Assembly: GCA_027391075.1 (NCBI GenBank)
Contig: DAHYHI010000102.1
Coordinates: 92,927-156,926 of the forward strand
Direction of reading: 5' to 3'
Source of the DNA: JAJZAM01 sp027391075
Lineage (GTDB): Bacteria; Actinomycetota; Acidimicrobiia; Acidimicrobiales; Palsa-688
DNA length: 64,000 bases
Positions 49,800-58,560 of this stretch are shown here, in pieces. A program made the translations under genes and the position numbers. The notes under the pieces are model-generated. The model did no database searches, had not been told where the DNA came from, and saw only the letters and a list, made by a program, of their open reading frames with translations. How positions within the stretch are numbered: position 1 is the stretch's first letter; each line of letters opens with the position of its first letter.

Positions 49800-49868
49800 C
49801 GGGTCCGTCCTAGGACCCGAATAGGACCCAGACTTCTCGGGACTAGGCGTCTTGACGGGCGTCTTGAC
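49800..49868. repeat. Cluster of short repeats 3' of tRNA-Leu
   Basis: CGGGTCC, 6 nt, GGACCCG is an inverted repeat (49800-49819); TAGGACCC occurs twice (49811-49818, 49822-49829); GGCGTCTTGAC occurs twice (49846-49856, 49858-49868). Such arrays next to a tRNA resemble arm-type sites of a recombinase. The rest of the 470-nt gap (49751-50220) shows only a 6-bp hairpin (CTGGCA/TGCCAG near 50100) and no gene. Confidence 0.4.
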
Positions 49869-50220
49869 AGCATCGGGTTGGATCCCCGCCCCGCCAGTTC
49901 CCCCGCCGCGCTGAGGGTTCACGATCCCTCTCGAACCGCCCGCCAGGAAGCCCGGAACCCAAACGTCAGCAGCAGAGGCAGAGCCTCAGCATCACAACGC
50001 TGACTTCGCCGACTTAGATCGTCAGGGGGAGGTAGCCAACTCATTTCTTCTCGCTTGTTTGGCATGGAATGCGTTAAATGTCGCAGGTAGAGTTCGGGCC
50101 CTGGCATGGTTCTTGCCAGCTGTGGTCTTCCTCACTGTGTGGGCGGTTGAGAGGCCTGCTCCGGGCCGGCACCAGCGGTGACGTCCAAGGCTGTCACACC
50201 TCTCAGGCACACTTGACGCC

Positions 50221-52032
50221 ATGCAGCTAACTGCGCGACCGACGCGTTACAAAGGCGTACTCATGCGCTCGAGGCTTGAGGCCGCTTGCGCCGGTTGGCT
50301 TGACCGCCATCACCTGGAGTGGACCTACGAGCCCATGCCGTTCGCGGATGAACACCGCCAGTGGCTTCCGGACTTTGCCATCCGGGACATGGTGTCGGCT
50401 GCGCCCGGAGCGAGTCTCTACATCGACGTCAAGCCAGAGGACTATTACGAAACCGGCCTGCGGAGCCAGATGGAAGTCGTGTGGGCGTCTGAACCGAACG
50501 CGTGCCTAGCTATCTGGGGAACTGGCCACTTCGCTGGTGGATGTGGCCAATTCCCGATCGGAATTGGTGACGGCGATGGCTCCGGCCGATGGGAGACGGG
50601 GTTCTTACGCCGTTGTGACGATTGCGGCACCGTGGGTTTGCGAAGCGATGCCAGTCCGGCGTGCGCTCGCTGCGGCTCTTTGGATGAATCCGAGCTTGCC
50701 GAGCTTCCACTTACCGATTGGGCCAAAGGAGACAGTGAGCTGAGCCTGGTGGACCACTTGGCCGAGGAAGGACTGCTCGCCGGAATTCTGGCTATCGAGG
50801 GTCTTGCGGCTGAGGTGGTCGAGCTTCTCACGCCCGCCGATTTCTCGGCGCCGATGCATCAAGACACGTTCGAGGCGATCACTCGTATGCTCGACCGCAA
50901 CGAGCCGATCGACCCAGTGACCGTAGCTGATGAACTGCGAAAGTCTGGCCGGTCCGACCGGTTGCCACTGAACCTGTTGACCGAGCGAAAGGAGCCGCCT
51001 CGACCTGACCTAATCCGCCGCTACGCCAGTCTGATTGCCGAGTTGGGGGACCTGCGACGTCTGCGTAGCGCCGGACAGCGCATCATGGAACTGGCGAGCG
51101 CGGGAGCGACGACAGCCGAAGTCATGGCAGAGGCGGATTCCATACTCGCCCATGTGGAGGCTGGTACCAACGGCGATGGCCTCACGATGAATCAGGCCTT
51201 GGGTCGACTGATGGACGATATTGAGTCTCGACTAGAAGATGCCACCGACGGATCCGTTGTAACAGGATTCGACGATTTGGACTCTCGCCTTCACGGCCTT
51301 GTCCCCGGCCGGTTATATATCCTGGGAGCACGGCCAGCGGTCGGCAAGTCGGCCCTCGCCATGGGAATCGCTGGACACGCTGCCCTCCACCAAAACGTTC
51401 CAACGCTCTTCTTCTCATTGGAGATGAGTACGACCGACCTGACAAGTCGCGTGCTTGCCAGCGAGGCACGAGTTCCGGTGGGGCGCGTTCAGGCCGCAAA
51501 CTTCAGCGAAGCCGACTGGCAGAAAATGAGCGACGCAATCGAGCGCCTGTCCCAATCTCCCCTCACCATCGTCGACGACGCCGGTCTCGGCTTGGCAAAG
51601 CTGCGCTCAATCGCGAGAGCGCACAAAAGGCGTAGCGGGCTCGGCCTCATCATTGTCGACTACCTACAGCTCATGGCAGGCAGAAGAGGGGCGGAGAACC
51701 GGCAAGTAGAGGTGGCAGAATTGTCGCGCGGTCTCAAGATATTGGCCCGTGACCTGGAGGTGCCGGTACTAGCGCTATCCCAGGTATCACGGAACCTAGA
51801 AGCGCGCGCAGATAAGCGTCCCGTCTTGGCGGATCTTCGGGAAAGTGGCGCGCTGGAGAATGACGCCGACGTCGTTTTCTTCATTTATAGAGACGAGTTG
51901 TACAACCCCGATTCCTGCGACCGTGGTCTTGCCGAGGTGATCCTTGCCAAGAACCGGCACGGACCCACCGGGAAGATCCAGTTGGCCTACTTGGACCACT
52001 ATTGTCGCTTTGCCAACTTGGCGAAGGCGTGA
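50221..52032 (+). CDS. PD-(D/E)XK nuclease / zinc ribbon / DnaB-type helicase fusion
   Basis: A 603-aa three-part protein. Residues ~1-100 look like a PD-(D/E)XK endonuclease: RSRLEAACAGWLD (Glu20), WLPDFAI (Asp51), YIDVKPE (Asp69-x-Lys71). A zinc ribbon follows (Cys132, 135, 148, 151). From ~174 on it is DnaB-like: an N-terminal helical domain (LSLVDHLAEEGLLAGIL), linker, then a RecA motor with Walker A GARPAVGKS (369-377), FFSLEMS, Walker B LIIVDYLQLM and SGALENDADVVFFIYRDE. Replicative DnaB has no such nuclease module. First gene of a same-strand trio; next starts 52 nt later. Base composition is slightly less GC-rich than neighbours. Confidence 0.85.
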   Translation: MQLTARPTRYKGVLMRSRLEAACAGWLDRHHLEWTYEPMPFADEHRQWLPDFAIRDMVSAAPGASLYIDVKPEDYYETGLRSQMEVVWASEPNACLAIWGTGHFAGGCGQFPIGIGDGDGSGRWETGFLRRCDDCGTVGLRSDASPACARCGSLDESELAELPLTDWAKGDSELSLVDHLAEEGLLAGILAIEGLAAEVVELLTPADFSAPMHQDTFEAITRMLDRNEPIDPVTVADELRKSGRSDRLPLNLLTERKEPPRPDLIRRYASLIAELGDLRRLRSAGQRIMELASAGATTAEVMAEADSILAHVEAGTNGDGLTMNQALGRLMDDIESRLEDATDGSVVTGFDDLDSRLHGLVPGRLYILGARPAVGKSALAMGIAGHAALHQNVPTLFFSLEMSTTDLTSRVLASEARVPVGRVQAANFSEADWQKMSDAIERLSQSPLTIVDDAGLGLAKLRSIARAHKRRSGLGLIIVDYLQLMAGRRGAENRQVEVAELSRGLKILARDLEVPVLALSQVSRNLEARADKRPVLADLRESGALENDADVVFFIYRDELYNPDSCDRGLAEVILAKNRHGPTGKIQLAYLDHYCRFANLAKA

Positions 52033-52084
52033 GTCGCTGCGCGACCGACCCCGCTTCATTGTCACAGGCGGGTTGTTACCCTTC

Positions 52085-53227
52085 ATGCCCGTGGTCATGA
52101 GAGCGACCGTAGAGGGCCAATCGCAAGAGGTCGTGGCCCCAGACCTGAATGACGAGGACTGGCTTGAGCTCCGCACGGAGCACCAACGCATTCGTCACCG
52201 GTCATCCGCTTCGCTGTGTCGGTGCAGCAACTGTGGACATGCGCTTCACCCGAAGCAGATGCGCACGACACGCTTCTTCGCGCACAATCCCGATCCCGAT
52301 AACCCCTGTCCGTTGCGAGTAATGGACCATAGCGAGTCGCCCGATCATCGCAATCTCAAGCTGTCGATCTACCGTGCGGTAAAGCGGGAACCGGGGTGGG
52401 ACGCCATGATCGAGAGCATCGCCCCGGAGAAGGATCCGGTGACCAAGAAGCCGATCATTGTCGACGTCACCGCCGAGCGGCGCCGAAATATCCCGGCCAG
52501 GGACGAGGTCCCTCGCGTACAGGGGTGGGAGGTGCAGCTTGGGTCGCTCGATGAGGGCAAGGCGTTGGAACGCCAAGAGGTCCGGCAACGGTGGCTCGGA
52601 CGGTGTACCTGGGTGACTCGGTCCGATCGGGCGTCGTGGGCGGATCGGATTCCCTGGTACCAGGTACGGACTGTTGACGAGCTGGAACTGGTGGTCGACG
52701 GGGTCAACCGGTGGGATCAAGCCGCCGGTACCTACGTTAACGAGGAGCCGTTCCCCGCCGATCAGATGGTCGGCTACATGCTCCGGGGCGCCTTCTGGGC
52801 TCAGGACGCCGGCTGGAGGCTGGAGTTTGCGAACCAACCCGGCCACAGAGGACAACGGCGGCGGAGTCAGAGCACACGGTCTATGGTTGGCGAGTATTGC
52901 GACCGCCTCGGCCGCCTGCCAGAAGAGATCCGCCGCTGGAGCGACGCTGACTGGCGCCGTTATGCCCCGCTCGCCCATGAGAAGCGCAACCGAGGGGAGA
53001 CGCTGACTGACCTCGAACGCATCGCCATCTCGCGCTTCCCCACGGTCGACAGCGAGCTCGCAGGCCACGAGGTTGAACCCCACATAGTGCTGCCGTACCG
53101 ACAAGACGACCTCAAGCCCTGCTTCCACTGCCGCCAGCCGGTGGCCGTCTCAGTAGCGGCGGACTATCCCCTCCACCACCACTGTGCCTGGCACATCGCT
53201 CGGCAGGAGGAATGCAGCTACGTGTAA
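52085..53227 (+). CDS. CoiA-like nuclease
   Basis: A 380-aa protein. The N-terminal part has the CoiA pattern: a CxxC knuckle (CSNCGHALHPK), RFFAHNPDPDNPCPL and ESPDHRNLKLSIYRAV. The middle carries a PD-(D/E)XK-type core, with VDVTAERRR and GWEVQLGSLDEGKALERQEVRQRWLG, where Glu-x-Gln is the CoiA version of the catalytic motif. The C-terminal third has another zinc-like cluster (CFHCRQPV, then HHHCAWHIARQEEC). Starts ATG 52085 (or 52097). CoiA proteins work in DNA uptake recombination and are also common in mobile islands. Second gene of the trio. Confidence 0.75.
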   Translation: MPVVMRATVEGQSQEVVAPDLNDEDWLELRTEHQRIRHRSSASLCRCSNCGHALHPKQMRTTRFFAHNPDPDNPCPLRVMDHSESPDHRNLKLSIYRAVKREPGWDAMIESIAPEKDPVTKKPIIVDVTAERRRNIPARDEVPRVQGWEVQLGSLDEGKALERQEVRQRWLGRCTWVTRSDRASWADRIPWYQVRTVDELELVVDGVNRWDQAAGTYVNEEPFPADQMVGYMLRGAFWAQDAGWRLEFANQPGHRGQRRRSQSTRSMVGEYCDRLGRLPEEIRRWSDADWRRYAPLAHEKRNRGETLTDLERIAISRFPTVDSELAGHEVEPHIVLPYRQDDLKPCFHCRQPVAVSVAADYPLHHHCAWHIARQEECSYV

Positions 53228-53251
53228 TTCACCCCGAAGGAGGTGCATGGC

Positions 53252-54199
53252 ATGTCCGTCGTCCGTGAAGGGCAAGGGACGGTCCAGCAGCAGGAGATAC
53301 TGACCAATCTACTCGCGATCGGTAAGTCCCGTCCCAGTTTCGACAATGCTCTGGCCGGGGACTTGATCAGCTGGCTCGCCGAAAAGCTTGCTCCCGCCGC
53401 GGCCTTTCTGATCAACGAGCAACGGCTCGTGATCAACAAACACCACCTGAGCCACTCCCTCGCGTGCGAGGGTCTCTACGCCGCGGACTTGGAGGAAGAG
53501 TTCGCCTGGACCACCGCCAACGTCAAAGGCACGATCGTCCATGGCGCCATCGAACGATTTCTGCTCAGTCCAAATCCTCAACCGCCCCTGGATCTCGTTC
53601 ATCGAACCATCGACCGTCTGGCCGAGAAAGACGAAGGATGGGGACCGGGCGAGTTCCTGCGCATGATAGACGAGGACGAGCGTCTCGAGATCATTCGCGA
53701 CGCCAACGATGCAGTCACGAAGTTCGTCATCGACTGGCCGCCCATTCCAACAAAGTGGACGCCCCGCATCGAGTCACGTTTCACCTATCCCCTCTTTGAA
53801 GGCCTGATCGAACTGAAGGCCAAGCTCGACCTCGCCATCGGTAGACCCACCGACGACAAGGCCAAAGTGATCATCATCGACTTCAAGACCGGTCGTCCCT
53901 CCGTGTCGCACCAGAGCGATCTGCACTTCTACGCCCTCCTCGAGACCCTCACCAGAAAGACTCCGCCGTTTCGCGTCGCGACCTATTATCTCGACTCCGG
54001 TGTTGCCGACACCGAGGACGTGACAACCGACCTTCTCTGGAGCGAGGCGCATCGCGTGGCCGAAGGTGGCCTCCGGATGGCCAGGCTCCTGGCCGGCAAT
54101 GAACCAGAGACACTTACGCCGAGTCCACTGTGCGACTATTGCCCGCGACTCGCTTCGTGCGATGTCGGTCAGGAAGCTCGCGATCGGGGCTGGCGATAA
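53252..54199 (+). CDS. RecB/AddB-like PD-(D/E)XK nuclease with Fe-S cysteines
   Basis: A 315-aa nuclease of the RecB/Cas4 type. Core residues: GTIVHGAIERFL (His), RIESRF, LKAKLDLAIG (Asp) and IIIDFKTGRPS (Asp-x-Lys), then QSDLHFYALLETL. Cys72 plus C294-x2-C297-x5-C303 (CDYCPRLASC) form the four-cysteine arrangement of AddB/Cas4 iron-sulfur nucleases. ATG 53252 is preceded by AAGGAGG at 53237-53243. It starts 24 nt after the CoiA-like gene. No Cas1 or CRISPR array is near, so it is not a CRISPR Cas4. Confidence 0.85.
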   Translation: MSVVREGQGTVQQQEILTNLLAIGKSRPSFDNALAGDLISWLAEKLAPAAAFLINEQRLVINKHHLSHSLACEGLYAADLEEEFAWTTANVKGTIVHGAIERFLLSPNPQPPLDLVHRTIDRLAEKDEGWGPGEFLRMIDEDERLEIIRDANDAVTKFVIDWPPIPTKWTPRIESRFTYPLFEGLIELKAKLDLAIGRPTDDKAKVIIIDFKTGRPSVSHQSDLHFYALLETLTRKTPPFRVATYYLDSGVADTEDVTTDLLWSEAHRVAEGGLRMARLLAGNEPETLTPSPLCDYCPRLASCDVGQEARDRGWR

Positions 54200-54772
54200 A
54201 TCTGCCTGTCTCAACGAGCGTCCTCCAAGCGTTCCCTTGACTCCGTGTAAAGAAAGTTCTCACCACGGTCCCATCCCCGGTGGCGGCCGGCGACGGAGGA
54301 GCCGGCCGCTTGGTCGCGGTGCTGAAGAGAACCTTCGACGTCCAAGCCGAGCATGGTGCTTCCTGGCTCGGGGAGCGATCCGCCACATTGGGTTACGGCT
54401 CTGTGCGGAAGGCCTTGCTGTGACCTACTGCCGGAGAGGTCCTTCGGCGCCGTGAGAGGGTTCAGGGCTCTCGGGGCGTGCGCTTTGGAGGGGCGGTCGA
54501 GACCGGTTATGCGAGCTGCGAGGACCGCTTGGAGTTGCTGATCGGCCGCGCGTCCGCGCCGGCTGGACCCGCCGAAAGGCTCGGCGAACCTTCTCGGGCT
54601 TGACCAGGCTGGCTTGGACGGTGCCTCTCGGTTGGTCGGCCGGGCCGTCTCGAGGGACGGGAAAGTCGTCGTGGCTATCGTCGAGGCGACCGCAGCGGGG
54701 TGGACACAGTCAGGTCGGGGTCGTCTAGCGGCTGATGACCGCTGAGTTCGGCGCGGGTGACCGGACCGCCAG

Positions 54773-54803
54773 TTGTAGGTCCACCTGACCTACAAGGGGT
54801 CAG
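54773..54803 (+). repeat. Overlapping, mutually exclusive inverted repeats
   Basis: TTGTAGGT, 7 nt, ACCTACAA is a perfect 8-bp inverted repeat (54773-54795). Its right arm overlaps a second one, CTGACC (54785-54790) with GGTCAG (54798-54803). In RNA the two stems cannot form at once, as in attenuators; as DNA the first could be an operator. Confidence 0.35.
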
Positions 54804-55189
54804 GCCACATCCGCAGCTGCAGCGGACGAGACAACTATCCGGACTCCCCTGCCCGACAGTTTCCTTAGCTGCGACGGGTCGAGCTCCGCTGGCTGGCCGT
54901 GAGGCCCGTAACGGATGTGGTGCCTTGCCATGGCCCCAATGGGCAACGGCCATATCTGGCTGGCGGACTCGCGAGCCGAGACGAGCGCTTCGGATCGATT
55001 CGAGCACCGGGGGGTCCGGGGGGCGAGGTGGCACGCCCCCCGGAGGTGGGCGCCATATGGGTGAAGCCGTCGGATTGTGTTTGGCGGCACCGTGGAGGGT
55101 GGCGCTGTGTAGCGGAGGCTCCGCTCGGCGGCCCTCGGCGCGGAAGCACTGGTCGGGGTTGACCACGGGTTCAAGGCTGATGTCCGACC

Positions 55190-55302
55190 TTGACAAAAAC
55201 GTTGCCCTGACATTGACAGACCCCTGGAAACAGGCTCCGACCTGGGGTTTTGCGTGTTTGCGGGTTCGCCGGATTTTTTCGGTGTGTCAACGTTTCGGTC
55301 AA
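55190..55302. repeat. Long imperfect inverted repeat upstream of the Tra/Rep operon
   Basis: TTGACaaaAACGTTG (55190-55204) and CAACGTTtcgGTCAA (55288-55302) match at 12 of 15 positions. Inside lies a CCTG-GAAA-CAGG hairpin; just outside is the palindrome CCTTGTCAAGG (55306-55316). This is about 155 nt before the first gene of the operon, a fitting place for an operator array, origin or transfer locus. Confidence 0.45.
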
Positions 55303-55457
55303 CGGCCTTGTCAAGGCGCCCGGCCGAGGATCACCGGTGTGCGACGCCGCCGAGCTGGGAGACCAGCCCGGAAGCGGGGCGCCGCATCCCGTAGCCGTCC
55401 GGCTGCGGGTACCCGCTGGCCCCTGTGTGGGCCTGATCCTGGAAGGACAAGACCAGC

Positions 55458-55802
55458 ATGAGACTGCCGATTGACACTACGGCTATGGGCTTTATCGCAG
55501 CCGGCGAACCGGGACCGGACGTGGAGTTCGAGACGGGCCGGCCCCGGACGGACAAGAATGGCGTGCAGCTGTTTGTTCTGGCTGTTATGGCCATGGGCGA
55601 CGGGGCGGCCGAGGTGATCAAGGTCAAGACCGCCGGTGAACCCAAGGGGATCAGCGCCGGGACACCGGTGCGCCTGGTCGGCCTGTACGCCCAAGCCTAC
55701 ACCATCGGAGATCGCTCCGGGGTGGCGTTCAGGGCGACAGGTATCGAGCCGCTTGCGACCGCTTCGGTTGGTCGGACCGCAGAGGCCAGGGACAAGTCGT
55801 GA
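55458..55802 (+). CDS. SCO3933-family regulatory protein
   Basis: A 114-aa protein that resembles the small SCO3933-type proteins found directly before traB in Streptomyces integrative elements: MRLPIDTTAMGFIAAG, FETGRPRTDKNGVQLF, VIKVKTAGEPKGISAGTPVRLVGL and RSGVAFRATGIEPL form a beta-rich fold. The function is not established. The ribosome-binding site GGAAGGAC precedes the ATG, and its stop overlaps the translocase GTG by 4 nt. Confidence 0.8.
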   Translation: MRLPIDTTAMGFIAAGEPGPDVEFETGRPRTDKNGVQLFVLAVMAMGDGAAEVIKVKTAGEPKGISAGTPVRLVGLYAQAYTIGDRSGVAFRATGIEPLATASVGRTAEARDKS

Positions 55803-57235
55803 CCGCCCGGTCGACCGCCGCCGCCAAGGCCGTTCTGTGCCTGGCGGTGGCGGCCGCCGGCGACCCCACGGTCACGGCGGCCGCCTACTACTGGCTGCTC
55901 CGAGTGCTCGGCACCTACTGGGCCGGCCCCGAGTTCCGTCCGGCTTCCACCCTCGCCAGCCCGCGCAGCGTCCGGATGGTGCGGTGGCTGTGGCGGTTCG
56001 AGGTCGTGGCCGCGATCGCCATGGCAGCAGCTCGGTCTGTCGCCTCGGCGCTGTTCGGGCCTGGTATGGCGACATTGGCCATGCTGGCCGCCACGATCTT
56101 CGTTCTGGCGACGCCCGGACCGAGATCGATATTGAAGGACCGTCTGGTCCGGTTACGTCGAAGGCGGCGCTGGGACGCCTGCCTGGCCGCGGTGCTGCCC
56201 CCGCCCGCGACCCCGACGGTCTACGCCAGCGACGCCAGCCCCGACGGGGAGTGGGCGCAGGTACGTATCGGCGCAGGCTCGAGCGCAGCCGATCTGGTGG
56301 CAAGGTCCGAGGCGATCGCCGCGTGCCTGGCGGTCAGCTCGGTCCGGATCGAACGCCACCCTGACAACGCTGGTTGGGCGCTGATCCATGCCATGCGACA
56401 GGACCCGCTGGCCCGGCCGGCGCCGCCTTGGCCGTGGCTGGCCCGGGCGAACATCTGGGCGTGGGAGCCGATACCGGTCGGCATCGACGAAGCAGGCCGC
56501 CAGGTCACGGTCACCCTGGCCGAGCACAACCTGCTCCTCGGCGGCGAACCGGGAGCCGGGAAATCCGTCGCCCTTTCCCAGCTGGTCGCCGCTGCCGCCC
56601 TGGATCACACCTGCGGGCTGTGGCTGCTCGACGGCAAGCTGGTCGAGCTTGCCCCCTGGCGGGCCGCGGCGGACGGCTGGGCCGGGACCGAGACGGTCGA
56701 AGCGGTGGCACTGCTGCGTCAGGTGCAGCAGATCATGGACGCCCGCTATAAGGAACTGCTCGCAGCCGGGCGGCGCAAGATCGAATGGGACACCCCACTA
56801 CAGCTAGTGGTGGTCGACGAGTTGGCTCACTATCTGACCGGCCCGGACAAGCGGCTCCGAGACGCGTTCGGTGACGTGCTCCGTGACCTGGTCTCGAGGG
56901 GCCGGGCGGCGGGGATCGTGGTGATCGCAGCCACCCAGAAACCGTCTTCGGACGTCATCCCGACCAGCCTGAGGGACCTGTTCGGCTACCGGTGGGCGCT
57001 GCGCTGCACCACCAACGCCGCCTCCGACACCATCCTTGGCTCGGGGTGGGCCAGCCAAGGAATCACCTCGGCGGTCATCGCCCCCGAAGCCAGAGGGGTC
57101 GGCTGGCTTCTGCACGAGTCCGGACTGCCACTCCGTCTGCGGGCCCACCACCTCGACGACAACGCGATCTCACAGCTCTCGTCAAGAGCCGCCCGGCTGC
57201 GCTCCGCCTCCCCGGGAGCCGACGGTGGCAACTGA
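55799..57235 (+). CDS. FtsK/SpoIIIE-type conjugal DNA translocase (TraB-like)
   Basis: A 478-aa membrane-anchored ATPase that moves double-stranded DNA between mycelia or cells. Two N-terminal hydrophobic segments (RFEVVAAIAMAAARSVASALFG and MATLAMLAATIFVLATPG) precede the motor: Walker A LLLGGEPGAGKSVALSQLV, Walker B QLVVVDELAHYL, and IVVIAATQKPSSDVIPTSLRDLFGYR (FtsK-typical). It overlaps both neighbours (SCO3933-type upstream, Rep downstream). Expected hexameric. Confidence 0.9.
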   Translation: MTARSTAAAKAVLCLAVAAAGDPTVTAAAYYWLLRVLGTYWAGPEFRPASTLASPRSVRMVRWLWRFEVVAAIAMAAARSVASALFGPGMATLAMLAATIFVLATPGPRSILKDRLVRLRRRRRWDACLAAVLPPPATPTVYASDASPDGEWAQVRIGAGSSAADLVARSEAIAACLAVSSVRIERHPDNAGWALIHAMRQDPLARPAPPWPWLARANIWAWEPIPVGIDEAGRQVTVTLAEHNLLLGGEPGAGKSVALSQLVAAAALDHTCGLWLLDGKLVELAPWRAAADGWAGTETVEAVALLRQVQQIMDARYKELLAAGRRKIEWDTPLQLVVVDELAHYLTGPDKRLRDAFGDVLRDLVSRGRAAGIVVIAATQKPSSDVIPTSLRDLFGYRWALRCTTNAASDTILGSGWASQGITSAVIAPEARGVGWLLHESGLPLRLRAHHLDDNAISQLSSRAARLRSASPGADGGN

Positions 57236-58550
57236 CCGGCCGCTCGACCCGGTGATCGCCCAGGCGTTGCGTCGGGCGGCCAGAGCCGACTTCGAGCGGT
57301 GGATGACGATGGTTCACGCGTCGGGGTGCTGCGCCCAGCCGGTCCGCCTGACCGGCCGGGTCCGGGCGGCCAATCCCGAAACCGGTGAACTGGCTGTCGT
57401 CTACAACACCGCGACCGAGCCCGACCGGGTACTGCTCAAAGCGTGCGGCACCCGGCAGGCCACCCGCTGCCCGGCCTGCGCCGCTATCTACCGGGCCGAC
57501 GCCAAAGCCCTCCTGCGCGGCGGCCTGGAGATCGACGGCCCAGCAGGCGACACCGGTCCTGATTCACCGCTGGTGTTCGTGACCCTCACCGCCCCGTCGT
57601 TCGGGCCGGTGCATCGCATCTCTCCTGACCGGCCGTGCCGGGCCCTCCCACCCGGAGCTGTCTGCCCGCACGGTCGGACCCGCGCCTGCCACACCCACCA
57701 CCGCGAGAGCGACCCGAAAGGTGGCCAGGCCCTCTGCCCAGCCTGCTACGACTTCGAAGCCGCCGTCATCTTCAACGCCAGAGCCGGGGAGCTCTGGAGG
57801 CGGACGCTCATCGCCGTCGGGCGCCGCCTCGCCACCACGGGGGGCCTGTCGCGCAAGACGTACGCGCAGGAATGGCGAGTCGCTTTCGCCAAGGTGGTCG
57901 AGTTCCAGGCCCGCGGCGTGATCCACATCCACGCCCTCGCCCGCCTCGACCATCTCGAAGGTCCAGACGTCCTCACCGGGACCGATCTGGCCGCCGCGTT
58001 CGCCGCCGCGGCCGCCCGGACCACCGCTCCCAACCCGGCCGACCCGGACCGCCCAATCCATTGGGGCAGCCAGATGGACATCGAGGTCATCCCTCACCGG
58101 CGGCGTCGGGCAGCGGCAGCCTACCTGGCCAAGTACGCCACGAAGTCGGTCGACCACGCCGGCATGCTCGACCGCCGACTCAGAGGCGGCGACCTCTCGA
58201 CGCTCGATCTGCCCGACCAGCTGCGACAGATGGCCGAAACGGCGTGGCGGCTCGGAGGCCGCCCGGACCTGGCGGAGCTGAACCTGCGGGCATGGGCGCA
58301 CTCGCTTGGCTGGCGGGGCCACTGGCTGACGAAGAGCCGCCATTGGTCCACCACCTTCGGACAGCTGCGAGCGGCCCGCCAACGGTTCCGGCTCGCTCAG
58401 CTCGGCATCAGCGAACAAGAAGCAGCGAACCGTTGGGGGGAATGGGAGCTCCAAGGAGTCGGTCACCTAAGCGCCGGCGACGCTTGGTTAGCCGCCAGCG
58501 CAAATGCCGAAGCCAAAGCAGCCCGACGGGCCGCCTGGGAAGAAGCCTGA
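57225..58550 (+). CDS. RepSA-type replication initiator
   Basis: A 441-aa replication initiator as in pSAM2-like elements, thought to nick the origin for rolling-circle replication. It has a cysteine-rich N-terminal part (CCAQPVRL, CGTRQATRCPACAAIY, CPHGRTRACHTHH, CPACYDF) and the initiator core VEFQARGVIHIHALARLD (HIH metal motif) with YLAKYATKSVDHAG, where Tyr is a candidate nicking residue. Start GTG 57225 overlaps the translocase stop by 11 nt; the longer frame overlaps it fully and is unlikely. Confidence 0.87.
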   Translation: MATDRPLDPVIAQALRRAARADFERWMTMVHASGCCAQPVRLTGRVRAANPETGELAVVYNTATEPDRVLLKACGTRQATRCPACAAIYRADAKALLRGGLEIDGPAGDTGPDSPLVFVTLTAPSFGPVHRISPDRPCRALPPGAVCPHGRTRACHTHHRESDPKGGQALCPACYDFEAAVIFNARAGELWRRTLIAVGRRLATTGGLSRKTYAQEWRVAFAKVVEFQARGVIHIHALARLDHLEGPDVLTGTDLAAAFAAAAARTTAPNPADPDRPIHWGSQMDIEVIPHRRRRAAAAYLAKYATKSVDHAGMLDRRLRGGDLSTLDLPDQLRQMAETAWRLGGRPDLAELNLRAWAHSLGWRGHWLTKSRHWSTTFGQLRAARQRFRLAQLGISEQEAANRWGEWELQGVGHLSAGDAWLAASANAEAKAARRAAWEEA

Positions 58551-58560
58551 GACACCAGCG

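Larger units (their letters stand above)
54200..55457. other. 1.25-kb stretch without a convincing gene
   Basis: Several reading frames exist on both strands but they overlap each other, lack recognisable motifs and look like GC-rich shadow frames. What can be seen are inverted repeats at 54773-54803 and 55190-55302. The stretch separates the nuclease trio from the conjugation operon and may hold decayed genes, an origin or regulatory sites. Confidence 0.5.

Noticed and set aside
49500..49922. Minus-strand frame across the tRNA
   Set aside because: It reads through tRNA-Leu and yields the familiar spurious peptide produced by antisense tRNA-Leu.
54675..55461. Overlapping 137-234 codon frames on both strands
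   Set aside because: No motifs, mutually overlapping, low-complexity composition; one would also overlap the SCO3933-type gene start.
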